Origin: Pseudomonas fulva
GTDB taxonomy: Bacteria; Pseudomonadota; Gammaproteobacteria; Pseudomonadales; Pseudomonadaceae
Length of the DNA: 64,000 nt
Assembly: GCF_023517795.1 (NCBI RefSeq)
Contig: NZ_CP082928.1
Location: 2,046,001-2,110,000 of the forward strand
Direction: 5' to 3'
A program made the translations under genes and the position numbers. Each line of letters begins with the position of its first letter. The stretch's first letter is position 1. This document shows positions 37,492-46,524 of the stretch, piece after piece. The notes under the pieces were generated by a model. That model was not told the DNA's origin. It saw only the letters and a list, made by a program, of their open reading frames with translations, and made no database searches.

Positions 37492-39018
37492 ATGCTCGAC
37501 CTGATGACACACGGCTTCGCCGCCGTCTTCTCGCTGCAGATCTTCATCCTCATCACCATCGGCGTGGTGGTCGGTATCATCTTCGGCGCCGTACCGGGCC
37601 TGTCTGCAACCATGGCCGTGGCGCTGTGCCTGCCGCTGACCTTCACCATGGGTCCGGCCGCCGGCCTGTCGCTGCTGGTGGCGCTTTACGTGGGGGCGAT
37701 TTCCGGCAGCCTGATCCCGTCGATCCTGCTGAAGATTCCCGGTACGCCCTCATCGATCGCCACGGTGTTCGATGGCGGGCCGATGATGGAAAAGGGCGAA
37801 GGCTTCAAGGCCCTCGGCATCGGTATCGTGTTCTCGTTCCTGGGCACCTTCTTCGGGATCGGCGCGCTGATGTTCATCGCCCCGATGCTGGCCAAGGTGG
37901 CGCTCAGTTTCGGCCCCCACGAATACTTCGCCATCGCCATCTTCTCGCTGACCCTGATCGCCACGCTGTCCACCGGTTCGCTGACCAAGGGCGTGTTCTC
38001 CGGCGCCCTGGGCTTCGCCTTCTCCACCGTCGGCATCGCCCCGGTGGATGCGATCCGCCGCTTCACCTTCGACCAGTCGAACCTCAATGGCGGCTTCGCC
38101 ATGCTGGCGGTGATGATCGGCATGTTCGCCGTGGCCGAGGTGATCCGCCTGGCAGAGACCGGGCGCCACGCCGGCATGACCAAGGTCAAACCGCTGGACA
38201 TGTCCAAGGTGCGCGGCTTCGGCTTCTCGCTGAAGGAATTCGTCGGCCAGCTGCGCAACGCCTTCCGCTCGGCGATGATCGGCCTGGGCATCGGCGTGCT
38301 GCCGGGCGTGGGGTCGGGCACCTCGAACATCATCTCCTACATCGTGGCGAAGAAGCGCGCCAAGGACCCGGACTCCTACGGCAAGGGCAACCCTGGCGGC
38401 GTCGTGGCCAGCGAAACCTGCAACAGCGCGGCCATCGGTGGCGCCATGGTGCCGCTGCTGACCCTCGGCATTCCGGGCGACACGGTGACCGCCATGCTGC
38501 TCGGCGGCTTCCTGATCCACGGCATACAGCCCGGCCCGCTGCTGTTCATCACCCAGGGGCCGCTGGTGTACACCATCTTCGCTGCGCTGATCCTGGCCAC
38601 GGTGATCATGCTGGTGCTGGAGTTCTACGGCCTGCGCATCTTCATCAAGCTGCTGTCGGTGCCCAAGCACATCCTGCTACCGATCATCCTGGTGCTCTGC
38701 GTGGTCGGTGCCTTCGGCCTCAACAGCCGCCTGTTCGATGCCTGGAGTATCCTGCTGTTCGGCATCCTCGGCTACGGCTTCATCAAGGCCGGCATGCCGG
38801 CGCCGCCGTTCATCATCGGTTTCATCCTCGGACCGATGGCCGAGACCAACCTGCGCCGTGGGCTGATGCTCTCGGACGGCAGCTTCACCGCCTTCCTGAC
38901 CAGCCCGATCTCGGCGCTGTTCCTCGGCTTGGCGGCGCTGTCGGTGCTCTGGCACGCCTACAGCCTGCTGCGCGCCAGGAAGGACAAGAAACCTGCCGAG
39001 GCGTTATCCACAAGCTAA
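37492..39018 (+). CDS. tctA: Tripartite tricarboxylate transporter large membrane protein
   Basis: Inner-membrane permease of 508 residues with about twelve hydrophobic segments. It carries the two family glycine-rich repeats, GAVPGLSATMAVALCLPLTF near the N-terminus and GVLPGVGSGTSNIISYIVAK mid-protein. KIPGTPSSIATVFDG and TLGIPGDTVTAMLLGG are further signatures. It lies 10 bases after tctB and ends at a bidirectional terminator. Confidence 0.92.
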   Translation: MLDLMTHGFAAVFSLQIFILITIGVVVGIIFGAVPGLSATMAVALCLPLTFTMGPAAGLSLLVALYVGAISGSLIPSILLKIPGTPSSIATVFDGGPMMEKGEGFKALGIGIVFSFLGTFFGIGALMFIAPMLAKVALSFGPHEYFAIAIFSLTLIATLSTGSLTKGVFSGALGFAFSTVGIAPVDAIRRFTFDQSNLNGGFAMLAVMIGMFAVAEVIRLAETGRHAGMTKVKPLDMSKVRGFGFSLKEFVGQLRNAFRSAMIGLGIGVLPGVGSGTSNIISYIVAKKRAKDPDSYGKGNPGGVVASETCNSAAIGGAMVPLLTLGIPGDTVTAMLLGGFLIHGIQPGPLLFITQGPLVYTIFAALILATVIMLVLEFYGLRIFIKLLSVPKHILLPIILVLCVVGAFGLNSRLFDAWSILLFGILGYGFIKAGMPAPPFIIGFILGPMAETNLRRGLMLSDGSFTAFLTSPISALFLGLAALSVLWHAYSLLRARKDKKPAEALSTS

Positions 39019-39033
39019 AAAGCTGGGCCTGAA

Positions 39034-39070
39034 AACCAGACAAGCGCCCTGGAGCGCTTGTCTGGTTTCT
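39034..39070. terminator. Bidirectional rho-independent terminator
   Basis: Perfect 14-bp stem (39034-39047 and 39054-39067) with a 6-base loop, TTTC on one side and AAAA on the other. It serves the convergent tctA and yheV/prlC transcripts. Confidence 0.88.
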
Positions 39071-39082
39071 GCGAGGTGAAAC

Positions 39083-39367
39083 CTATTCGGGCTTCTTCAG
39101 CTTCGGATTGGGAAAGAACTGCACGGCCTTGACCTTGGGGTCGGCCGGCTTCTTCGGCGTCAGGCCGCTGACGTTGACGCGGGTCGGCAGCTCCCTGGCG
39201 ACCGAGTTGCCGCGCTCGTCCAGGGTATCGGCATAACCGCACTGCACGCATTCGCGGTGCGGCACGCCATCGACGTTCCACATCTTGATGCTGTCCATCT
39301 CGCTGCACGCCGGGCACACGGCGCCAGCGATGAAACGCTTGGGTGTGACTTCAGGGGCGTCGCTCAT
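39083..39367 (-). CDS. YheV-family putative zinc ribbon protein
   Basis: Small protein of 94 residues with two Cys pairs, CPAC (about 18-21) and CVQC (about 40-43), that would bind zinc. The start at 39367 (MSDAPEVTPKRF) overlaps the prlC stop by 4 bases (ATGA), so it is coupled to prlC, as in other Pseudomonas. Function unknown. Confidence 0.85.
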   Translation of the reverse strand: MSDAPEVTPKRFIAGAVCPACSEMDSIKMWNVDGVPHRECVQCGYADTLDERGNSVARELPTRVNVSGLTPKKPADPKVKAVQFFPNPKLKKPE

Positions 39368-41412
39368 GCCGCCTCCGCACTCAGGCCCAGATGACGCAAC
39401 AGCGCGTCGATGCTCGGCTCGCGGCCGCGGAAATCGACGAACAGCACCATCGGCGCCTGGGAACCACCGCGGGCCAGGATCGCCTCGCGGAACGCGCGAC
39501 CGGTCTGCGGGTTGAGCACGCCCTCTTCCTCGAACTTCGAGAAGGCATCGGCGCTCAGCACCTCGGCCCACTTGTAGCTGTAGTAACCGGCCGCGTAACC
39601 GCCGGCGAAGATGTGCGCGAAGCTGTTGGGGAAGCGGTTGTAGGCCGGCGGACGCAGCACCGAGACCTCGTCGCGAATGCCTTCGAGCACCTCCAGCACG
39701 CTGCGACCATCACCGTGAGTGACGTGCAGCTCGAAGTCGAACAGCGAGAACTCCAGCTGGCGCACCATCATCAGGCCGGACTGGAAGTTCTTGGCAGCGA
39801 GCATCTTGTCGAGCAGGTCCTGGGGCAACGGCTCGCCGGTCTGGTAATGGCCGGAGATCAGCGCCAGGCCCTCGGGCTCCCAGCACCAGTTCTCCATGAA
39901 CTGGCTGGGCAGCTCGACGGCGTCCCAGGCCACACCATTGATGCCGGACACGCCGACATGCTCGACGCGGGTCAGCAGGTGATGCAGGCCATGGCCGAAT
40001 TCGTGGAACAGCGTGGTGACTTCATCATGGGTCAGCAGCGCCGGCTTGCCGGCCGAAGCCGGAGTGAAGTTGCACACCAGGTTGGCCACCGGGCTGACCA
40101 GCTCGCCACTCAACGCACGGCGCTTGTCGCGGGCGCCGTCCATCCAGGCACCGCCACGCTTGTTGGCGCGGGCGTAGAGGTCGAAGAAGAAACGCCCGAC
40201 GTGCTGGCCATTCTCCTCGATCTCGAACAGGCGCACGTCCGGGTGCCAGGTGTCGAAGTCACGCAGCTCCTTGATCTGGATGCCGTAGAGCTTCTCGACG
40301 ATGGCGAACAGGCCGCTCAGCACCTTGTCGATCGGGAAGTAGGCGCGCAGGATTTCCTGGGAAATGCTGTAGCGCTGCTCGCGCAGCTTCTCGCTGTAGT
40401 AGCCCACGTCCCAGCTCTGCAGGTCGTTGCAGCCCTGCTCGGCGGCGAAGGCGCGCAGTTCGGTCAGGTCCTGCTCGGCGAACGGCTTGCTGCGCACCGC
40501 CAGGTCACGCAGGAAGCTCAGCACCTGCTCGCTGGACTCGGCCATCTTGCTGGCCAGGCTCAGTTCGGCGTAGTTGCCGAAGCCCAGCAGGCGCGCCAGC
40601 TCCTGGCGCAGCTCGAGAATCTCGGCCATCACCGGGCCGTTGTCGTTCTGCCCGGCGTTCGGGCCCTGGTCCGAGGCACGGGTGCAATAGGCGGCGTACA
40701 GCTCTTCGCGCAGGGCGCGGTTGTCAGCGTAGGTCATCACCGCGTAGTAGCTGGGGAATTCCAGGGTGATCAGCCAGCCCGAGAGGTTCTTAGCTTCGGC
40801 GGCCTGCTGCATCTGCGCCTTGGCCGACTCGGTGATGCCGGCCAGCAGGCTTTCGTCCCCGATGTGCTTGGTCCAGGCCTGGGTGGCGTCCAGCAGCTGA
40901 TTGGAGAAGCGGCTGCCCAGCTCGGACAGGCGCATCTGGATCTCGCCATAACGCTTCTGCTGCTCGGGCGGCAGGTCGATACCGGACAGGCGAAAATCAC
41001 GCAGGGCCTGTTCGAGAATGGTCTTTTGCGCCACATCGAAATTGGCCGCTTCGGGGCTGGCGGCCAGCGCCTCGTAGGCCTGGAACAGCGCGCGGTTCTG
41101 GCCCATTTCCGTCCAGTATTCCGACAGTTTCGGCAGGCAGGCCTCGTAGGCGGCGCGCAGCTCGGGGTTGTTGCGCACGGCATTGAGGTGGCTGACCGGG
41201 CTCCAGGCGCGGCCCAGCTTGGCGCCCTGCTCGTCGAGCGCATCGATCAGGCTTTCCCAGCGCGGTGCATCGCCCTGGCTGGCCAGCACCTTGGCGACCA
41301 CGCTGCGGCTCTCGGCGAGAATGGCATCCACCGCCGGCTCTACATGCTCGGGCAGGATGGACGAATACGGCGGCAGGTCGAAATCTTGCAGCAGGGGATT
41401 GTTCGCACTCAC
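39364..41412 (-). CDS. prlC: Oligopeptidase A
   Basis: M3-family zinc oligopeptidase of 682 residues from the GTG at 41412 (MSANNPLLQDFDLPPYSSI). An in-frame ATG further up would add 24 residues that do not look conserved. The active site is LFHEFGHGLHHLLT (HExxH). It degrades signal peptides and short peptides in the cytoplasm. Its 5' end is divergent from the gamma-carbonic anhydrase 100 bases away. Confidence 0.93.
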   Translation of the reverse strand: MSANNPLLQDFDLPPYSSILPEHVEPAVDAILAESRSVVAKVLASQGDAPRWESLIDALDEQGAKLGRAWSPVSHLNAVRNNPELRAAYEACLPKLSEYWTEMGQNRALFQAYEALAASPEAANFDVAQKTILEQALRDFRLSGIDLPPEQQKRYGEIQMRLSELGSRFSNQLLDATQAWTKHIGDESLLAGITESAKAQMQQAAEAKNLSGWLITLEFPSYYAVMTYADNRALREELYAAYCTRASDQGPNAGQNDNGPVMAEILELRQELARLLGFGNYAELSLASKMAESSEQVLSFLRDLAVRSKPFAEQDLTELRAFAAEQGCNDLQSWDVGYYSEKLREQRYSISQEILRAYFPIDKVLSGLFAIVEKLYGIQIKELRDFDTWHPDVRLFEIEENGQHVGRFFFDLYARANKRGGAWMDGARDKRRALSGELVSPVANLVCNFTPASAGKPALLTHDEVTTLFHEFGHGLHHLLTRVEHVGVSGINGVAWDAVELPSQFMENWCWEPEGLALISGHYQTGEPLPQDLLDKMLAAKNFQSGLMMVRQLEFSLFDFELHVTHGDGRSVLEVLEGIRDEVSVLRPPAYNRFPNSFAHIFAGGYAAGYYSYKWAEVLSADAFSKFEEEGVLNPQTGRAFREAILARGGSQAPMVLFVDFRGREPSIDALLRHLGLSAEAA

Positions 41413-41512
41413 GTCGGGTACCTGTGGTGGAATGAATAAGATGTCTGATTGAACAGATATGGCGGTCATCTTAATTACAATCAACCCCCGACGCAGCTTA
41501 AGAGGTTCTATC

Positions 41513-42055
41513 GTGGCGATTCGTATGTATCAGGGCACCAAGCCGACGCTCGGTGATCGGGTATTCGTCGACAGCTCGGCGGTGGTCATCGGCGACGTGC
41601 AGATCGGCGAGGACAGTTCGGTGTGGCCGCTGACCGTGATCCGCGGCGACATGCACCGCATCCGCATCGGCAAACGCACCAGCGTGCAGGACGGCAGCGT
41701 GCTGCACATCACCCACGCCGGCCCGTTCAACCCGGACGGCTTCCCGCTGATCATCGGCGACGAAGTGACCATCGGCCACAAGGTGATGCTGCACGGCTGC
41801 ACCCTGGGCAGCCGCATCCTGGTCGGCATGGGCAGCACGGTGATGGACGGCGCGGTGGTCGAGGATGACGTGATCATCGGCGCCGGCAGCCTGGTGCCGC
41901 CGGGCAAGGTGCTGGAGAGCGGCTACCTGTACGTCGGCAGCCCGGTGAAGCAGGCCCGCCCGTTGACCGACAAGGAACGCAACTTCTTCAGTTACACCGC
42001 CGGCAACTACGTGAAGCTCAAGGATCAGCACATCGCCGAAGGCTACGGCCACTAG
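41513..42055 (+). CDS. Gamma-carbonic anhydrase family protein
   Basis: Left-handed beta-helix protein of 180 residues. The GTG start at 41513 has AGAGGT 6 bases upstream; an ATG lies 4 codons further. Hexapeptide repeats run through the middle (IGDVQIGEDSSVWPLTVIRG; VVEDDVIIGAGSLV). Metal-ligand histidines appear in GSVLHITH and IGHKVMLHGC. Active carbonic anhydrase or a YrdA-like role cannot be decided. Confidence 0.88.
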   Translation: MAIRMYQGTKPTLGDRVFVDSSAVVIGDVQIGEDSSVWPLTVIRGDMHRIRIGKRTSVQDGSVLHITHAGPFNPDGFPLIIGDEVTIGHKVMLHGCTLGSRILVGMGSTVMDGAVVEDDVIIGAGSLVPPGKVLESGYLYVGSPVKQARPLTDKERNFFSYTAGNYVKLKDQHIAEGYGH

Positions 42056-42101
42056 CTGCCATCCGCCAGTTGGACGTGCAAGCGCGGGCAGAAAGTAGTA
42101 G

Positions 42102-42136
42102 CCTTCATTTGACGTTTATTTTTATTCAAATGAAGG
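42102..42136. promoter_or_regulatory. Perfect inverted repeat at the RES-Xre operon start
   Basis: CCTTCATTTGA (42102-42112) and TCAAATGAAGG (42126-42136) form a perfect 11-bp inverted repeat with a 13-base AT-rich centre. The right arm runs into the AGGAGG ribosome site of the antitoxin gene, 8 bases before its ATG. It may be the autorepression operator, an RNA hairpin that hides the ribosome site, or both. Confidence 0.75.
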
Positions 42137-42143
42137 AGGCAGC

Positions 42144-42614
42144 ATGACCGTTACCGCAATGCGTCAGGCCAAAGAGGGCAAGGACGACCACTCGCCCGTG
42201 GTCGCTGCCTTCTGGGCGTTCAGTGCCGGCCGGGAAAAGCTCAGTGAAGCCGAACGTCTGCAGCAGATCCGTGACGGCTTTGCCGCCGACCTGGTGCAAG
42301 CCGTGAAGGCGACCTTTGCCCTGCCCGAACGCAGCCTGGAGATCCTCCTCAACGCCTCGATCTCGACCCTCGAGCGCCGCCGCCGTGAGCGCAAGGTGCT
42401 CGACCCGGTGGCCTCCGAGCGCCTGGACCGCATCGCCATGGTCTGCCAGCTGGCTGAAGACGTATTTGAAAGCCGCCAGGCCGCCGCCGAGTGGATGTCG
42501 CGCAGCAATCGCTCCCTTGGCGGGCAGGCGCCGATCATGCTCTGCGAGACGGAAATCGGCGCCAAGCAGGTACGCCGGGTGCTCAACGCCCTCGACTGGG
42601 GTGGCGCGGCCTGA
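42144..42614 (+). CDS. Xre/ParS-type antitoxin (DUF2384)
   Basis: Antitoxin of 156 residues. The N-terminal two-thirds holds a helix-turn-helix-like region (PERSLEILLNASISTLERRR). The C-terminal DUF2384 toxin-binding domain is marked by AEDVFESRQAAAEWMSR and SLGGQAPIMLCETEIGAKQV. It neutralises the RES toxin and represses the operon. AAGGAGG precedes its ATG. Its TGA overlaps the toxin ATG by one base. Confidence 0.9.
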   Translation: MTVTAMRQAKEGKDDHSPVVAAFWAFSAGREKLSEAERLQQIRDGFAADLVQAVKATFALPERSLEILLNASISTLERRRRERKVLDPVASERLDRIAMVCQLAEDVFESRQAAAEWMSRSNRSLGGQAPIMLCETEIGAKQVRRVLNALDWGGAA

Positions 42615-43075
42615 TGCGCGCCTGGCGCGTGGCCAAGGCCAAGCGAGCCACCGACCTGTCCGGGCGTGGCGCCGCCATCGAGGGCGGGCGCTGGAACGAG
42701 CAGGACATCGCCGCCGTGTACATGGGCCTCAGCCCCGGCATCTGCTGCCTGGAAACCTTCGTGCACGCCGAAGGCCCGCCGGCGATGCCGATGAAGATCA
42801 CCTGCTTCGAGCTGCCGGACGACCCGGAGTTGTATTGGGAGCCTGCTGCCCGCGAACTGCCGAAAGGCTGGAACGCCCTGCCGGTGGATCGCCCGAGCAT
42901 GGCGTTCGGCAGCGCCTGGCTACGCGCCGTCAGCCACCTCGGCCTGATCGTGCCATCGGCGGTGCTGCCGCTGGAGCGCAACCTGGTGATCAACCCGCTG
43001 CACCCCGCCATGAGCCGTATCCGCATCGTCGACACCTACGATTTCACCTACGACCCCCGCATGTTCAAAGCGTGA
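42614..43075 (+). CDS. RES-domain toxin
   Basis: Toxin of 153 residues with RES family features GGRWN (about 25), AAVYMGLS, CCLETFVH and the FGSAWL serine region. Known members deplete cellular NAD+ and stop growth. It is coupled to the antitoxin by an ATGA-like overlap (TGATG). A GNAT gene follows after 16 bases on the same strand. Confidence 0.9.
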   Translation: MRAWRVAKAKRATDLSGRGAAIEGGRWNEQDIAAVYMGLSPGICCLETFVHAEGPPAMPMKITCFELPDDPELYWEPAARELPKGWNALPVDRPSMAFGSAWLRAVSHLGLIVPSAVLPLERNLVINPLHPAMSRIRIVDTYDFTYDPRMFKA

Positions 43076-43091
43076 TCAATCAGGAAACCCC

Positions 43092-43589
43092 GTGAATATT
43101 CGCCTCATCAACGAAACCGATTTCGATCAGGTCTGGCCTATCATCCGCGATATCGTCCAGGGCCAGGAAACCTACGCCTATGACCCGGCCATGGACCGCG
43201 AGACGGCCTGGAAAACCTGGGTCGAGCTGCCCCGCGCCACCTTCGTGGCCGAAGAAGACGGGCAGATCCTCGGCACCTATTACATCAAGGCCAACGCCGC
43301 AGGGCCGGGCGACCACGTGTGCAACTGCGGCTACATGACCTCGCCGGCCGCCCGCGGCAAGGGCGTGGCAGGCGCGCTGTGCCAGCACTCGCTGCAGGTC
43401 GCCCGTGAGCTGGGCTTTCAGGCCATGCAGTTCAACTCCGTGGTGGCCAGCAACACGGTCGCCGTGGCCCTCTGGCAGAAGCACGGCTTCACCATCGTCG
43501 GCACCCTGCCAAAGGCCTACCGCCACCGCACCCTGGGCCTGGTGGATTGCCATGTGATGTATCGCTGGCTGGATGACAATGATTTTTAG
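43092..43589 (+). CDS. GNAT-family N-acetyltransferase
   Basis: Acetyltransferase of 165 residues with a GTG start and AGGAAA upstream. The acetyl-CoA motif is SPAARGKGVAGALCQHSLQVA, and a C-terminal VALWQKHGFTIVGTLPKAYRH follows. The substrate is unknown. It is just downstream of the RES toxin and may share its transcript, though the family is not part of the toxin-antitoxin system. Confidence 0.88.
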   Translation: MNIRLINETDFDQVWPIIRDIVQGQETYAYDPAMDRETAWKTWVELPRATFVAEEDGQILGTYYIKANAAGPGDHVCNCGYMTSPAARGKGVAGALCQHSLQVARELGFQAMQFNSVVASNTVAVALWQKHGFTIVGTLPKAYRHRTLGLVDCHVMYRWLDDNDF

Positions 43590-43640
43590 CCGCTGGGTGC
43601 CTACGATGGCCGCAACGTGGCACAAACGGCAATTTGCAGT

Positions 43641-43700
43641 GGTGGGCTAAAGCCCACCCTACAGATCATGCCAGCCTCGTAGGGTGGGCTTCAGCCCACC
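43641..43700. repeat. Paired short palindromes of a second repeat family
   Basis: Two hairpins, GGTGGGCTAAAGCCCACC (about 43641-43658) and GGTGGGCTTCAGCCCACC (43683-43700), are each palindromic. Their flanks CCTAC and GTAGG also pair, so the whole is a larger inverted repeat. They lie between convergent genes and could stop transcription from both. They differ from the GTGGGAGC REP units. Confidence 0.75.
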
Positions 43701-43781
43701 AATATGAGCAGGTTTGAAATCGCAGCGTGACCGTCCGCTTCTGCCTTGCTGCAGTCGATAAACCAATAGCTCCCGGGCAGG

Positions 43782-44948
43782 CTACGACCTGAATCGCGCC
43801 AGCGAAAACGCCGACAGGTCGGCCGCGCCGGGCTCGCTGCAGTGACGCATGGCCAACGCCTCGCCGATGCCGGCGGAATGCTTGAAACCATGCCCCGAGC
43901 ACGCCGACACCAGGGTCACGTTGGCCATCTGCGGATGGGCGTCGACGATGAAGTTGAAGTCCGGGGTGATGGTGTAGGTGCACACCTTGGCCTTCAGCAC
44001 CCGTCGGGAAACGCCCAGCAGCCGGCCAGCCACGTGGGTGTCGTACAAGGCATCGATATCCGCCTGGCTGACGCTGCGATCCACGGTATCCGGGTCGCAG
44101 CCCTCGAGGTATTGTTCGGTGGCGATCTTGATCGCGTTCTCGCCCGGCAGCGGCGGGAAGCCGTAGCAGCTGTCGGTATCCGCCGCGCCGTGCAGCAGGA
44201 TGTACACCGGCGAGTCGGCGGCAAAGCGTTCGGGTTCGTCGAGTTCGAACCACACCAACTGCTGGCGACAGACCTTGAGCAGGCCTTCTACCGACGCACC
44301 GAGCAGCTTGCCCGTCCACATGCCGGCACAGACGATGGCCTTGTCCGCCGTCAGCGTGCCCGCGCTGGTTTCCACGCGAACGCCTTCAGCGTCTGACTCG
44401 ATGGCCTCGACCGGCGTATTGGTGTGCAAGACCGCGCCCAATGCCGCGGCCAGCCTCAGCTGTACCTCGATGGCCCGCTCGGGGCGCACGTAACCGGCAC
44501 CCGGCTCGTAATAGCCGGTGGCCTGGTCGCCAAAGCCGCCGAACTGCGGGAAGCGCTCACGAATACCGGCGGCGTCCAGCAGGCTGTGCTCGATACCGAA
44601 GTGCGCCGCCAGCGCCGCCGTCTCGCCGCCGAAGTCCGCCGTGCCGTGGCCGCGGGTCGGCTCCTGGCTGCTGCTCAGCATCAGCATGCCGCAGGCTTCG
44701 AACAACGCCCCGCCGCTCTGCGCCTCCAGCTCGCGCCAGATACGCTGGGAATTGAGCGCCAGCGGCACGTAGGCCGCGCCCTCGCCCACCGCCTGGCGGG
44801 TGATGCGCGTGTCGCCATGGCTGGAGCCCTGGTCATGGGGCGGCGCATGGCGGTCGACGCCGGCCACGCGCACACCGCGCTTGGCCAGCTGATAGAGGGT
44901 GGCGGCGCCCATGGCGCCCAGGCCGATCACGATTACGTCGTAGTGCAT
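43782..44948 (-). CDS. N-methyltryptophan/sarcosine oxidase family flavoprotein
   Basis: FAD-dependent amine oxidase of 388 residues. The dinucleotide-binding motif is VIVIGLGAMGAATLYQLAKRG at the N-terminus. SACSGHGFKHSAGIGEALAM near the C-terminus contains the cysteine that covalently binds FAD in SolA and monomeric sarcosine oxidase. It would oxidise an N-methyl amino acid to formaldehyde and the amine. It lies 8 bases after the HD protein gene, so the two probably form an operon. Confidence 0.85.
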   Translation of the reverse strand: MHYDVIVIGLGAMGAATLYQLAKRGVRVAGVDRHAPPHDQGSSHGDTRITRQAVGEGAAYVPLALNSQRIWRELEAQSGGALFEACGMLMLSSSQEPTRGHGTADFGGETAALAAHFGIEHSLLDAAGIRERFPQFGGFGDQATGYYEPGAGYVRPERAIEVQLRLAAALGAVLHTNTPVEAIESDAEGVRVETSAGTLTADKAIVCAGMWTGKLLGASVEGLLKVCRQQLVWFELDEPERFAADSPVYILLHGAADTDSCYGFPPLPGENAIKIATEQYLEGCDPDTVDRSVSQADIDALYDTHVAGRLLGVSRRVLKAKVCTYTITPDFNFIVDAHPQMANVTLVSACSGHGFKHSAGIGEALAMRHCSEPGAADLSAFSLARFRS

Positions 44949-44956
44949 GGGGTTCT

Positions 44957-45616
44957 CTACTGCTCGAAGGGCTGGGTTTCGTCGCGAAAGGCCTCGAGGA
45001 AGGCGACCATCCGCCCATGCCGCTGCTGCGCCAAACGCGCGCCAGCCGCAGTCTGAAAGCCGGAGGCCAGGCCCAGCAGTTTGGTATGGAAATGATCCAG
45101 GGCAAAGCGCTGATCATCCAGCGGGCGATGCCGGGCATCGATATCCTCGGCATCGTAGAGCGCGCTACCCAGTCGCCCGGACACATGGAAGCAACGCGCC
45201 ACGCCGATCAGGCCAATGGCATCGAGGCGATCGGCGTCCTGCAGGATGCGCGCTTCCAGGCTGGTCGGCGTGATGGCGGCGGAAAAACTGTGCGCCTCGA
45301 TGGCGTGGCACACGGCAGCGACGCGCTCGCTCGGCCAATCAAGTTCAGCGAGCAATTCACCGGCACGCGCAGCGGACAGCCGTGAAGCCCTGGAGCGCAG
45401 GGGCGAATTCTTTTCCACCGCCACGCAGTCGTGCAGCAGCACGGCCGCCAGCAACAGTTCGAGCTCGCCGCCCTCTTCGCGCTGCAGCTGCCGAGCGTTG
45501 GCCCATACCCGCCGCAGGTGCGAAAGATCATGGGCGCCGTCGTCGCTCGACGGTGCGCAACGCGAGAGCAGCTGACCGGCCAGCTCGGCATAGGGGGCAA
45601 AGCAGTCCAGATTCAT
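44957..45616 (-). CDS. HD-domain phosphohydrolase (YedJ-like)
   Basis: HD-domain protein of 219 residues. Metal ligands are visible in HDLSHLRRVWANA (about 29), LLHDCVAVEK (about 61) and LQDADRLDAIGLIGVARCF (about 127). YedJ-like hydrolases act on phosphomonoesters or nucleotides, and the true substrate is unknown. Together with the oxidase downstream it forms a minus-strand pair that ends at the short palindromes. Confidence 0.83.
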   Translation of the reverse strand: MNLDCFAPYAELAGQLLSRCAPSSDDGAHDLSHLRRVWANARQLQREEGGELELLLAAVLLHDCVAVEKNSPLRSRASRLSAARAGELLAELDWPSERVAAVCHAIEAHSFSAAITPTSLEARILQDADRLDAIGLIGVARCFHVSGRLGSALYDAEDIDARHRPLDDQRFALDHFHTKLLGLASGFQTAAGARLAQQRHGRMVAFLEAFRDETQPFEQ

Positions 45617-45771
45617 CGACAGGGCGCCAGGTGCGAAAGGCGCACCTTAGGGCCAGGCGCCAGCGCTCGCAAGCGGCGCGATGAGGCATGGCGCCTTGCC
45701 ATTACTGGACAACCTCATAGGGCTTGCGCCACCTTTGGCAGCTTCGCCGAGCAGCCTAGTAGCCCATAACC

Positions 45772-46509
45772 ATGGTTGAAGGGCCGTGCAAGGAAGACAT
45801 CAAGAAAGAGAAAGATGCCTGTAAGGACTTTTCACCTCACAAGCCAGATGGCCCTAGTCCGTGCCCTCCCGATGGAAAACCGGAAACCCAACAGGCGGCA
45901 AACACTTACGCCGACAAGGTTGGTGCAGACAAATGCCTGAGCGCCAGGCGATGCCAGCTCACTCCCTACAAACCAACCGCAGGACAAGCCGGCTGCTGCC
46001 CTGGGCAAACAGGCCACCACCTGATTGAAGCGGGCTCTTTCTTCAACAAAGGCCGCGGTGGCAAGGAATCCAAGGCCATCAAGGGGACGAGCCCTTACAA
46101 CGGCGACAAGGCTCCCTGCATCTGTGTGGAAGGCTGCAACCAGTACCACGGCACCCATGGGTTGATGCACACCTATCAGAGCAACGCAGCACTCAATAGC
46201 GGCGCGCAGTCGAAACGAATCACCTTCGAAGACGACAGTTCGGCTCGCTTGGTCAGCGTTACCTATGGCCAGGCCAAAGGCTTCGGTGTGGATGCGGTAG
46301 GCAAGACCTTTCCCGAGTCGGGCTGCGACCCCGAGTGCACCAAAGCGCAACTGGACGCCTATCACAACCAGTGCGGCATCGATGATCAGACGGATTGTCG
46401 GATGATTGCGACCGGGTACAAAGGTGACGACGCCCAGAAGGCAGCGGACGCGGCAGTCAAAGCCCGATCGAAGAAATTGCGCGCTATAAGCACTAAATCA
46501 AGCCGATAG
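45772..46509 (+). pseudogene. Orphan GHH2 toxin fragment lacking the PAAR-like domain
   Basis: Open frame of 245 codons, nearly identical to residues about 135-350 of the full toxin at 47798, including GHHLIEAGSFF and CNQYHGTHGLMH. It lacks the whole PAAR-like domain, and no ribosome site precedes the ATG at 45772. The left edge keeps CATAACCATGG of the full gene and then misses about 60 bases. The last 25 residues (KAADAAVKARSKKLRA) differ from the full copy. It is an unexpressed remnant or a recombination reservoir. Confidence 0.75.
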
Positions 46510-46524
46510 TCATAGGTGCAACCG

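Noticed and set aside
39391..41439. Long plus-strand frame opposite prlC
   Set aside because: prlC carries the HEFGH active site and full family length; the opposite frame is a shadow.
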